33,439 nt of DNA. Origin: Akkermansiaceae bacterium. GTDB lineage: Bacteria; Verrucomicrobiota; Verrucomicrobiia; Verrucomicrobiales; Akkermansiaceae. How positions within the stretch are numbered: the stretch's first letter is position 1; each line of letters opens with the position of its first letter. The stretch is taken from positions 1 through 33,439 of the forward strand of contig JAIPKB010000038.1 of the NCBI GenBank assembly GCA_021733795.1, written 5' to 3'. The notes beneath the pieces are model-generated. The model worked only from the letters and a program-made list of their open reading frames with translations. It did no database searches and was not told where the DNA came from. Positions 26,227 through 33,439 of this stretch are shown in pieces. Both the position numbers and the translations under genes were made by a program.

Positions 26227-27792
26227 ATGATCGCGAACAGAACGATATCGGGCGGAATGGCTGCAGTGTTGATGTTTCCGCTGGGCACCCTGTCGATGGC
26301 GCAGGACAACCCGTCAGTCAACGGGCTGTTCAGCGATCATACGGTGCTGCAGCGCGGCATGCCGGTGCCGGTCTGGGGGGCTGCAAAGCCGGGCACCAAG
26401 GTCACGGTTCAATTCGGTCAGCAGGAAAAGACGACTAAAGCCGGCAAGGATGGCAGGTGGCTCGTCAGGCTGGATGCCATGAAGGCTTCCGCCGAACCGG
26501 CCCCACTCACTGTGAAATCCATAACCGGCGACAAGCCGGTGACCATCGCCGACGTCCTCGTGGGGGATGTCTATCTATGTTCCGGGCAGTCCAACATGGA
26601 AATGCAAATGAGACAGATCAAGGCCGAGGATGATGTGGCCAAGGCGGAATATCCCCTCATTCGTCATTGCAATCGCAGTAATGGCTGGACCGTCTGCTCA
26701 CCCAAAACCGTCGGCGGATTCACCGCAACGGGATTTTACTTTGCTCGCCGGATCCATCGGGAAACACACGTTCCGATCGGCCTGCTGAACAACGCCGTTG
26801 GCGGCACCGCTATTGAACCATGGACGCCCCTCGAGGGGTTCAATGCGTCGCCGGTCTTGAAGAAGATCGAATTGGCAAAAATGGGCGAGTATCGTCAGCG
26901 TATGGCGGATACCCTGCCTGTGTTGGATGCCTGGCTCAAGACCGCGCGGGCGACGATTCCTGCAGGTAAGGAGTTTCCTACCCAACCACAGCTGCCGGTA
27001 CCGCAGAGGGATGTAGGTTACGGCACTCTTTTCACGCTGCACACTCTTCCGCTCATTCCCTTCGCGATCAAAGGGATGATCTGGTATCAGGGCGAGGCCA
27101 ATGGTCCTGAAAGCGGTATCTACGCAGACAAGATGAACGCCCTAATCTCGGGCCTGCGCATGGCGTGGAAGCAGGGCGACTTTCCGGTTTACTTCGTTCA
27201 ATTACCGAATTTTTCCGGTCAACCAAATGACTTGGATCTCGGTGACGAAAATTTTTCGGGAACCCGCCTCGCCCAGTTTGAAGCCCTCAAGAGCATTCCC
27301 AACACAGGCATGGCGGTCACCATTGATACCAGCGACAATGGCGACCTGCATCCGAACAACAAGCGGGATGTGGGGGAGCGCCTGGCCCAATGGGCGCTTG
27401 TCAGGGATTACGGCAGGAACGATCTGATTTGCAGTGGCCCCCTCTACAAGGGGATGAAAATCGAGGGCCGCAAGATCCGCGTCATGTTTGACTATATCGG
27501 CAAGGGGCTGTTCGTCGGAAAAAAGAACGGCGAGGAGCCGGTGCAGGAGGTTCCTGCGGAGAAACTCGGGTGTTTCGCGCTCGCCATAACGGATCCTTCC
27601 AAACCCAAAGGATTGAAGTGGTCCTGGGCGGATGCTGTGATTGACGGTGATACCGTGGTGGTTTCAAGTCCTGACATTCAAACTCCGGTTGCGGTGCGCT
27701 ACGCGTGCATCTGCAATCCAGCAGGCAACAAGCTCTACAACAAGGATGGCCTGCCTGCTTCACCGTTCGCGGCGGAGGTTTTGGGAAACTAG
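26227..27792 (+). CDS. exported sialate O-acetylesterase (SASA/DUF303 SGNH hydrolase)
   Basis: A 521-residue esterase of normal length for the family, predicted to remove O-acetyl groups from sialic acid or, in this context, other sugars. The signal peptide is MIANRTISGGMAAVLMFPLG followed by TLSMAQ. FSDHTVLQRGMPVPVWG is the typical N-terminus. SGNH blocks are CSGQSNMEM (Ser122), LLNNAVGGTAIEPW, GMIWYQGEAN and the His/Asp region DNGDLHPNNKRDVGERLA (His375). The C-terminus, VRYACICNPAGNKLYNKDGL then PASPF, is the family's standard end and is the piece found fused to the deacetylase gene at 23.67-23.76 kb. The leader before the ATG is A-rich (AAGAAAGAAAAATG) without a strong ribosome binding site. 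A gap of about 125 bases separates it from upstream debris; the next gene is 87 bases downstream. Confidence 0.92.
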   Translation: MIANRTISGGMAAVLMFPLGTLSMAQDNPSVNGLFSDHTVLQRGMPVPVWGAAKPGTKVTVQFGQQEKTTKAGKDGRWLVRLDAMKASAEPAPLTVKSITGDKPVTIADVLVGDVYLCSGQSNMEMQMRQIKAEDDVAKAEYPLIRHCNRSNGWTVCSPKTVGGFTATGFYFARRIHRETHVPIGLLNNAVGGTAIEPWTPLEGFNASPVLKKIELAKMGEYRQRMADTLPVLDAWLKTARATIPAGKEFPTQPQLPVPQRDVGYGTLFTLHTLPLIPFAIKGMIWYQGEANGPESGIYADKMNALISGLRMAWKQGDFPVYFVQLPNFSGQPNDLDLGDENFSGTRLAQFEALKSIPNTGMAVTIDTSDNGDLHPNNKRDVGERLAQWALVRDYGRNDLICSGPLYKGMKIEGRKIRVMFDYIGKGLFVGKKNGEEPVQEVPAEKLGCFALAITDPSKPKGLKWSWADAVIDGDTVVVSSPDIQTPVAVRYACICNPAGNKLYNKDGLPASPFAAEVLGN

Positions 27793-27879
27793 CTTGCTAC
27801 GAACGCAGCTAACAGCAAGCAAACGATAAAACTCATTGAGAACAGCAACAGGCGATTAAAACGCGAGAGGAATCCACTT

Positions 27880-28872
27880 ATGATATTTTCAGAATCCAGA
27901 ATAGAAGCAGTTAAAGCCCAACGAGGGAGAATGCGCAATCCGATGACAAGTTGTATTGCAGGGTTAGTTGTAGCGGAAATGTTTCTCGGCGCACCTGCCG
28001 CATTTGGGCAGCATCCGGCGGCGAGCCACCCGCCGATGCTCGTCGCCAGCTATTCCAACAATGCCGCCTATCTCGTATCGCCGGACGACAAGGTGACCTG
28101 GGAATCGGACAAAATGCCCGGTGCCTGTCAGGATGCCTGGTTGCTTCCTAACAATCATGTCCTGCTCAGCGGCGGCAACCAGGTGCGGGAAATCACCGCC
28201 GACCAAAAGATCGTCTGGCAATACGAGGCTTCCAAGGAAACGCCGGTCGAGATCCACAATTGCCAACCCTTGCCAGGTGGCGGCACCTTGATCGGCGAGG
28301 GAGGCTCGTGTCGCTTGTTGGAACTGGACAACAAAGGCAGAATCGTCAAGGAAATCAAACTCTCCCTGGGCGGCAATGCCCACACCCACATGCGGCAGGT
28401 CCGCAAGACCGCAAAGGGAACCTATCTGGTCACCGCGGCGGGCGAAAACAATATCCACGAATACGACGCGCAGGGCAAGGAACTGCGCGTACTGTTGGGA
28501 AAGGACATCGAAGCGCAGGGCGTGAAGTGGCCGATCGTCCACAGCGCGGAACTCCTGCCTAACGGCAACCTCCTCATCGGTGGCGCGTATGGTGCGCCCG
28601 TCATCGAAGTCGATAAGACGGACCAGATCGTCTGGAAACTCACGGCCGATGACATCCCGGAAGTCGGCTTCGCATACTCGGCCGGTTGTCTGCGCCTGCC
28701 TAACGGAAATACCGTCGTCGCCGCCTACACCAGCAAATTCCCGATCTTCGAAGTAACGCCTGCAAAACAATTGGTTTGGAAATTCCAGAACCCGGCGGTC
28801 GGCCATCCCACGCATGTGAAAATCCTGGTGCCGGCGGATGTCGAGCGGTTCCTCAAAAGCAAAGAAAAGTGA
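27880..28872 (+). CDS. exported PQQ-like beta-propeller protein
   Basis: A 330-residue protein of repeated propeller blades ending in a W-x-[FYL]/E-[IV]-x pattern: NQVREITADQKIVWQYEA, CRLLELDNKGRIVKEIKL, NNIHEYDAQGKELRVL, APVIEVDKTDQIVWKL and FPIFEVTPAKQLVWKF. At least six blades can be counted. GAGAGG lies nine bases before the ATG at 27880. A later in-frame ATG at 27931, close behind GAGGGAG, begins a cleaner signal peptide (MRNPMTSCIAGLVVAEMFLG), so either start may be real. No catalytic residues are recognisable. Such propellers can be quinoprotein-like, arylsulfotransferase-like or purely binding. Its place between an esterase and a rhamnosidase suggests glycan or partner binding, which is inference. 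Confidence 0.85.
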   Translation: MIFSESRIEAVKAQRGRMRNPMTSCIAGLVVAEMFLGAPAAFGQHPAASHPPMLVASYSNNAAYLVSPDDKVTWESDKMPGACQDAWLLPNNHVLLSGGNQVREITADQKIVWQYEASKETPVEIHNCQPLPGGGTLIGEGGSCRLLELDNKGRIVKEIKLSLGGNAHTHMRQVRKTAKGTYLVTAAGENNIHEYDAQGKELRVLLGKDIEAQGVKWPIVHSAELLPNGNLLIGGAYGAPVIEVDKTDQIVWKLTADDIPEVGFAYSAGCLRLPNGNTVVAAYTSKFPIFEVTPAKQLVWKFQNPAVGHPTHVKILVPADVERFLKSKEK

Positions 28873-28912
28873 GGATTCTTCAGGAGCCCCCTGTCTGCCC
28901 AAGGATAAAATC

Positions 28913-31900
28913 ATGAAAAAAGTATGCCTTCTAATGTTAGGACTGGCTCTGACCGGCGGGGCGGCTGTCGCGGATGAATTGGAGAAGGGGTTTGCAACGC
29001 CGCCGGATGCGGCCAAGAACCAGGTCTGGTGGCACTGGCTCCAAGGCAATGTCACCCGCGAGGGGATCACGGCCGACCTTGAGGCGATGAAGAGCGTGGG
29101 CGTGGGCGGAGCGCAGATTTTCAACCTGTCGGAAGAACTGCCTGCCGGACCCGCTCCGTTCATGAGTCCGCAGTGGCTGGAGCTGGTCAAGTATGCGGCC
29201 GCCGAGGCGGAAAGGCTTGGCCTTGAACTGGGAATCCAGCAAGCCGGCGGCTGGTCGAACAGCGGCGGGCCGTGGATCAAGCCGGAACAGGCGATGCAGA
29301 TGGTCACCATCAGCGAGACCCGCCAGCAAGGGCCCGTCCGCTTCGATGGCCCGCTCAAGCAGCCGGAGACCCGCAGTGGCAAAGGCTACGAGAACGGCTT
29401 CTACCGGGACATCGCCGTGCTGGCTTTCCCAACACCGCACGATGACAAGGCGTCTATCGAAAGATTCCGGCAAAAGGCACTTTTCGATTCCCAATATGGC
29501 CAGATGCCGCAACCCGCCGCACTGCCGACTGAGGCGGTGATCCCGCAGGGCGGCGTGATCAACCTGACGGAAAAACTGGCTGCCGACGGACGCCTCGTGT
29601 GGGATGTTCCAGCGGGCGACTGGACGATCCTGCGGATCGGCTACACGCTGACGGGCGCGGGCAACGTGCACTCGCCGGTGTCCGGGCAGGGCTTGGAATG
29701 CGACAAGTTGAGCGCCGAGGCGTTTGACGCGCACTGGGCAGGAGCCATCGAACCGATCCTGCAGAAGCTCGGCCCGCTCGTCGGTCGCGGTCTGCAAAAC
29801 TGCCTTATCGACAGTTACGAGGTCGGTAGCCAGAATTGGACGCCGAGGATGCGCGAGGAATTCCGCCGCCGCTGCGGCTATGACCTGCTGCCATTCCTGC
29901 CCGCGCTGACCGGTCGCGTTGTCGTTGACAGCGAGACCAGCGAGCGGTTCCTGTGGGATTTCCGCCGCGTCCAGGGCGATCTCTTTGCGGAGAACTATTA
30001 TATGCATTTCTCCGAGTTATGCCGCAAGAACGGGTTGAAGTCCGCGATGGAGCCTTATGACGGCCCGTTTGAATGCCTGCAGGTCGGCGCCAAATCCGAC
30101 GTGCTGATGGGCGAGTTCTGGGTCAAGAATGGCCGCGAGGAACCGGGGTCCGTGAAGCTGGCCGCCTCGTCGGCCCATACGCATGGCATCGGCATCGTCG
30201 GGGTGGAAGCGTTCACCGCGATGCCTGAGGACGGCAAATGGAAGAACCATCCCGCCCAGCTCAAGCGGCTCGGCGACCTGGTCTGGAGCGCGGGCGTCAA
30301 CCGTCTAACGATCCACCGCTACGCGCACCAGCCGTGGCTCGACAAGTTTCCCGGCATGACCATGGGCTACTGGGGCATGCATTTTGAACGGACCGTCACC
30401 TGGTGGGAACAAAGCCGCGCGTGGTTGAGCTACTGCGCCCGTTCGCAATACCTGCTCCAGCAAGGAAAGTTTGCGGCCGATGTCCTCGTTTTCGCCGGCG
30501 AGGCGTCGCCTAACGGAATGGTGCACCGGGAGGACCTCAAGTCCGCGGGTTATGACTACGATGTGTGCAGCTCGGATCTCATTGCGTCGCTCGGGGTGAA
30601 GGACGGGTGCGTGACGACACCGGTCGGCCCGTCCAAGAGCGGCCCGGCGATGAGTTATAGATTGTTAGTGATGCCTGAAACGACTTGGATGAGTCCGAAG
30701 GTTGCGCGCAAGATCCGCGAACTGGTCAAGGGTGGCGCCACGGTGCTCGGCCCGAAACCGGAGCGATCCCCGAGCCTCCAGGATTTCCCGGCGTGTGACG
30801 TTGAGGTCAGGAAGATCGCCGATGAAGTGTGGGGCATGGAAGGACTGGCGGCGGCAGGCGAGCGCGCGTTCGGAGCAGGCCGGGTGATGTGGAACCATGA
30901 TGCGAGGACCATTCTGGCGGCCATGGTGAAGCCGGATTTCCAGGCCGTCGATGGCGCGGGGATCAAACATATCCACCGCTCTTTGCCGGAGGCGGATATC
31001 TATTTCGTCTCCAATCAGGAGCCGAAGGGTAGGTCCGTCGAGTGCCTCTTCCGCGCCGTCGGTCGGCAACCTGAACTATGGCATGCGGACACCGGCGTGA
31101 TCGAGCCGGCGTCGCTGTGGTGCGTGAAAGACGGCCGCACGGCCGTGACGCTCAATCTCGATGCGGAAGAATCGGTGTTTCTGGTCTTCCGCCGTCCGGC
31201 CATCGCGCCGGCCGATCCGGTGGTGGCGATCGAGAACACGACCGTGCCGGCAAACCGTCCGGTTCCCAAACTCGTGATTAACAAGGCGATCTATGGCGCT
31301 CTGACTTTCGAGGGCACCAAGATGGTGGATGTTTCCGACAAAGTCCGGAAAGAGGTCAAGGATGGGCGGCTGATCATTCATCTAGCGAATCTGGGTGCCG
31401 GTGATCCTGCCTGGGGTTCCCCGAAGGAGATACGCATTGCCTACGATCTGGACGGCAAAGAGCAAATGAAGGTTGGCGGCGAAGGCGGCACGGCCGAGCT
31501 TCCGCAGGCGACTACCGGGGCGGCCCCGGTCAAATTCCTGCGGGCCATTTACGGGAAATTCGATGAAAAACAGATGGGCGTGCCCCATGCCTATGCGGTG
31601 GACGTCACCGCCAAGCTCGTCGCGCAACTGAAGGACGGGATGCTGAAGGTGACTCCCTCCAAAGTGTTAGGCGAAGGCGACCCCGGGGTGATCCTGCCCA
31701 AGCAGCTCCGCGTGTGGTGCACCGTGGACGGAATCCCTAGGAGTATCACAGTGCGCGAGGATGCCGAGCTGTGCCTGCCTCGGGATGTGACCTGGGAAAT
31801 CCCTGCCCCCACGCCACGCCTGGTCACAGGAAAGGGTGCGCCGCGCCTGTTAGCCTGGGAAAACGGCGCCTATTTGCTGAAGACGGCCTCCGGCACACCA

Positions 31901-32500
31901 AAAACGGTCACGGTGCCGGCGGTGCCTGCTGTCATCGACTTGGCAGGGCCGTGGCAATTGGAATTCAAATCGCCCGTGGGAGCGCCGCCCAAGACCACTT
32001 TTGATCGATTGATCTCGTGGCCGGACCACACGGACGCCGCGATCAAGTATTTTTCCGGCACCGCCACCTATCGGAAAGTCTTCGATCTTCCCAAATCGAC
32101 AAGCGACAGTCATCAATCGTCAATTCTGCTAGATCTCGGCCGCGTCGAGGTGATTGCCGAGGTGAAGCTCAACGGCAAGGATCTGGGCATCTTGTGGAAA
32201 CCGCCGTTCCGCGTGGATATTTCCGAGGCGGTGCGTCCCGGCGCGAACCAACTCGAGGTGCGTGTGACGAACCTGTGGCCGAACCGGCTGATAGGCGATG
32301 AGCAGTTTCAGGATGACTGCGATTTTGACTGGCTCATCAAGAGTTGGCCCGACTGGCTGGTCAAGGGCACGCCCCGCCCGTCAAAGGATCGCGTGACCTT
32401 CACCACGCTGAAGGGCTACCAAAAGGACAGCTCGCTGCTGCCATCCGGCCTGCTCGGGCCGGTGACGATCAGGACAGGCGCCTGGGTTGAGGTGAAATGA
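28913..32500 (+). CDS. GH106 alpha-L-rhamnosidase with two inserted DUF3395-like repeats
   Basis: A 1,195-residue exported rhamnosidase. AAGGA lies eight bases before the ATG at 28913, which starts a signal peptide (MKKVCLLMLGLALTGGAAVA); the frame is open back to 28838. The GH106 core begins FATPPDAAKNQVWWHWLQGN and has GIQQAGGWSNSGGPWI, IDSYEVGSQNW (E303) and IVGVEAFTAM (E432) as likely catalytic glutamates. Between the core and the C-terminal sandwich lie two divergent repeats of about 80 residues (about 785-863 and 872-955): INKAIYGAL ... MVDVSDKVRKEV ... and LRAIYGKFD ... AVDVTAKLVAQL ..., resembling DUF3395, known from DnaJC11-like proteins. The C-terminal sandwich (about 1006-1190) has YFSGTATYRKVFDLP and LNGKDLGILWKPPFRVD. 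Family assignment is secure; the repeats' role is unknown. Confidence 0.94.
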   Translation: MKKVCLLMLGLALTGGAAVADELEKGFATPPDAAKNQVWWHWLQGNVTREGITADLEAMKSVGVGGAQIFNLSEELPAGPAPFMSPQWLELVKYAAAEAERLGLELGIQQAGGWSNSGGPWIKPEQAMQMVTISETRQQGPVRFDGPLKQPETRSGKGYENGFYRDIAVLAFPTPHDDKASIERFRQKALFDSQYGQMPQPAALPTEAVIPQGGVINLTEKLAADGRLVWDVPAGDWTILRIGYTLTGAGNVHSPVSGQGLECDKLSAEAFDAHWAGAIEPILQKLGPLVGRGLQNCLIDSYEVGSQNWTPRMREEFRRRCGYDLLPFLPALTGRVVVDSETSERFLWDFRRVQGDLFAENYYMHFSELCRKNGLKSAMEPYDGPFECLQVGAKSDVLMGEFWVKNGREEPGSVKLAASSAHTHGIGIVGVEAFTAMPEDGKWKNHPAQLKRLGDLVWSAGVNRLTIHRYAHQPWLDKFPGMTMGYWGMHFERTVTWWEQSRAWLSYCARSQYLLQQGKFAADVLVFAGEASPNGMVHREDLKSAGYDYDVCSSDLIASLGVKDGCVTTPVGPSKSGPAMSYRLLVMPETTWMSPKVARKIRELVKGGATVLGPKPERSPSLQDFPACDVEVRKIADEVWGMEGLAAAGERAFGAGRVMWNHDARTILAAMVKPDFQAVDGAGIKHIHRSLPEADIYFVSNQEPKGRSVECLFRAVGRQPELWHADTGVIEPASLWCVKDGRTAVTLNLDAEESVFLVFRRPAIAPADPVVAIENTTVPANRPVPKLVINKAIYGALTFEGTKMVDVSDKVRKEVKDGRLIIHLANLGAGDPAWGSPKEIRIAYDLDGKEQMKVGGEGGTAELPQATTGAAPVKFLRAIYGKFDEKQMGVPHAYAVDVTAKLVAQLKDGMLKVTPSKVLGEGDPGVILPKQLRVWCTVDGIPRSITVREDAELCLPRDVTWEIPAPTPRLVTGKGAPRLLAWENGAYLLKTASGTPKTVTVPAVPAVIDLAGPWQLEFKSPVGAPPKTTFDRLISWPDHTDAAIKYFSGTATYRKVFDLPKSTSDSHQSSILLDLGRVEVIAEVKLNGKDLGILWKPPFRVDISEAVRPGANQLEVRVTNLWPNRLIGDEQFQDDCDFDWLIKSWPDWLVKGTPRPSKDRVTFTTLKGYQKDSSLLPSGLLGPVTIRTGAWVEVK

Positions 32501-32559
32501 CTACTATGAAAAAGATCAACACAATGAATGAAATATACACACTGAAAAGAATGAAAACC

Positions 32560-33439
32560 ATGAAAAGAATATGCATGCTAATGTTAGGATTGTTGACGGT
32601 GTCGTCCGATGCGCTTGCCGCAGAGACTGATGTGACAGCCAAGGTGAGGGAGGCGGTGAAGGATCATGTGCTTTCGATTGCCGTAAATAACAGCACTTTC
32701 GTCAGTGGCGAACAGATACCGGGTGTCAAGGAGCTCGTGGTCGAGTTCAAACTTGGCAAGGAGCTCGGCAGGAAGGCCGTGCGCGAGGGGGGAGGTCTTG
32801 AGATCAAGGGCTCTGCGGACAAGCCGCTGACAATCATCAAGGCGACCTATAGGGCTGAAGGTATGAATGACTATGGGCTGAAGGATTATGTCTATACGTC
32901 AAAGGATTTGCCGCATTCGGAAGCGAAGCCATGGAAGCTTGTCTGCCAGTTGCCGTACAACGCCCAATACACCATGTGGATACGGGTCAAGGCCGACGCG
33001 GCCGGCAAGGTGATCGAATTTGATTCGTCCAACCCGTTGATGCGTTGCACGACCCCTGTCCAGAAGATTACGACCGTCGCAGGGGAACAAGTCTATGAAA
33101 TGCCGGAATGGACCGCCGGTGAGGGTGCCATCTATACCATCCCTGCCGGCGTGACGGTCCTTGCCGTGAAATTCCGCGAGACAGGATATGACACCCAGTT
33201 CGCAGGCTCGTTTTCATGCAATGACGCTGACTATAACACCCTCTGGAAAAAGGCGACCAGGACCTTGTATCTCTGCCTGCGAAACAATTGTTTTATGGGT
33301 TGCCCTGACCGGGAGCGGGGTGAATGGCAGGGAGATGCGGTCCTGGAAATGGAGGAGTGTTTTTACGCCTTGGATCTGTCATCGCACAAACTGGCAAAGA
33401 ATTTCATGCTGACACAACAGATCGGCCAGCTTGCCGGGC
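32560..33439 (+). CDS. exported six-hairpin (GH78-like) rhamnosidase with N-terminal DUF3395-like segment, 3' truncated
   Basis: The frame is open to the last base, so the gene runs out of the window (293 codons visible). I chose the ATG at 32560, which starts a signal peptide (MKRICMLMLGLLTVSSDALA); in-frame ATGs also occur at 32506, 32524, 32551, 32575 and 32581. Just after the signal comes TDVTAKVREAVKDHVLSIAV, matching the second half of the DUF3395-like repeats in the upstream GH106. A beta domain follows, then FSCNDADYNTLWKKATRTLY and MGCPDRERGEWQGDAVLEME, the barrel entry of GH78-type enzymes; DRERGEW corresponds to DRDERMGW with spacing changed around the acid Glu. It is probably a rhamnosidase or a related six-hairpin glycosidase; the rest of the barrel is needed to decide. 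Confidence 0.8.
   Translation, partial: MKRICMLMLGLLTVSSDALAAETDVTAKVREAVKDHVLSIAVNNSTFVSGEQIPGVKELVVEFKLGKELGRKAVREGGGLEIKGSADKPLTIIKATYRAEGMNDYGLKDYVYTSKDLPHSEAKPWKLVCQLPYNAQYTMWIRVKADAAGKVIEFDSSNPLMRCTTPVQKITTVAGEQVYEMPEWTAGEGAIYTIPAGVTVLAVKFRETGYDTQFAGSFSCNDADYNTLWKKATRTLYLCLRNNCFMGCPDRERGEWQGDAVLEMEECFYALDLSSHKLAKNFMLTQQIGQLAG

Noticed and set aside
27964..29382. A 472-codon minus-strand frame across the propeller and GH106 genes
   Set aside because: It spans two genes with strong plus-strand motifs and has no family signature.
13000..32600. Apparent recurrence of CTAAC/GTTAG as a possible genomic address motif
   Set aside because: A rough expectation for this base composition gives a similar number by chance, and the sites show no spacing or strand order.
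10866..33439. A SusC/SusD-type polysaccharide utilisation locus
   Set aside because: No TonB-dependent receptor or SusD-like protein is present; the cluster has only exported enzymes and a propeller.

Overview
The window looks like Verrucomicrobiota DNA, perhaps near Luteolibacter or the Akkermansiaceae; this is inferred from protein style, not from a marker gene. It is GC-rich. It carries GH109 with a Tat signal, GH106 and GH78 rhamnosidases, MGH1-like glycosidases, sialate O-acetylesterase-like enzymes, and autotransporter-type beta-strand repeat proteins with the 'FTWG...GNWSDA' signature. All are typical of polysaccharide-degrading Verrucomicrobiota. I see no SusC/SusD pair, transporter, regulator, transposase or CRISPR array.

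Layout. (1) 1-1770 holds the 3' part of a GH77 4-alpha-glucanotransferase (+), followed by a tRNA-Leu with an AAG anticodon (1912-1994). (2) 2215-10422 holds three minus-strand genes for exported enzymes: a clan GH-A glycosidase with a LamG-like N-terminus, a GH109 alpha-N-acetylgalactosaminidase-like protein with an extra C-terminal domain, and a DUF4091/GH123-like protein fused to a PHP-type metallohydrolase domain. Fragments of other reading frames lie between them. (3) From 10866 to the end is a same-strand series of mostly closely spaced genes for exported rhamnose-directed enzymes: GH106 with two Big-1 repeats and a C-terminal module (called 'X' here), a broken polysaccharide-deacetylase/beta-strand-repeat gene, an esterase, GH78 with module X, a second rearranged deacetylase gene, an MGH1-like glycosidase with a truncated second domain, a second esterase, a beta-propeller protein, a second GH106, and a 3'-truncated six-hairpin rhamnosidase-like gene.

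How they may work together. The plus-strand set fits stepwise removal of acetyl groups and alpha-L-rhamnose from a rhamnose-rich polysaccharide, such as a pectic rhamnogalacturonan, a bacterial exopolysaccharide or an algal glycan. The minus-strand set suggests GalNAc or another amino sugar. The substrate is inference.

The most notable feature is how mosaic the locus is. One block (rhamnosidase 3' module X plus the following deacetylase gene) occurs twice. Both deacetylase copies have lost different internal pieces, and one now ends in what looks like the tail of a sialate O-acetylesterase. The MGH1-like gene runs into a truncated GH43/GH32-like domain followed by an out-of-frame GH2 tail. 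The junctions suggest repeated deletion and recombination among paralogous CAZyme genes, or alternatively mis-assembly of a repeat-rich locus.
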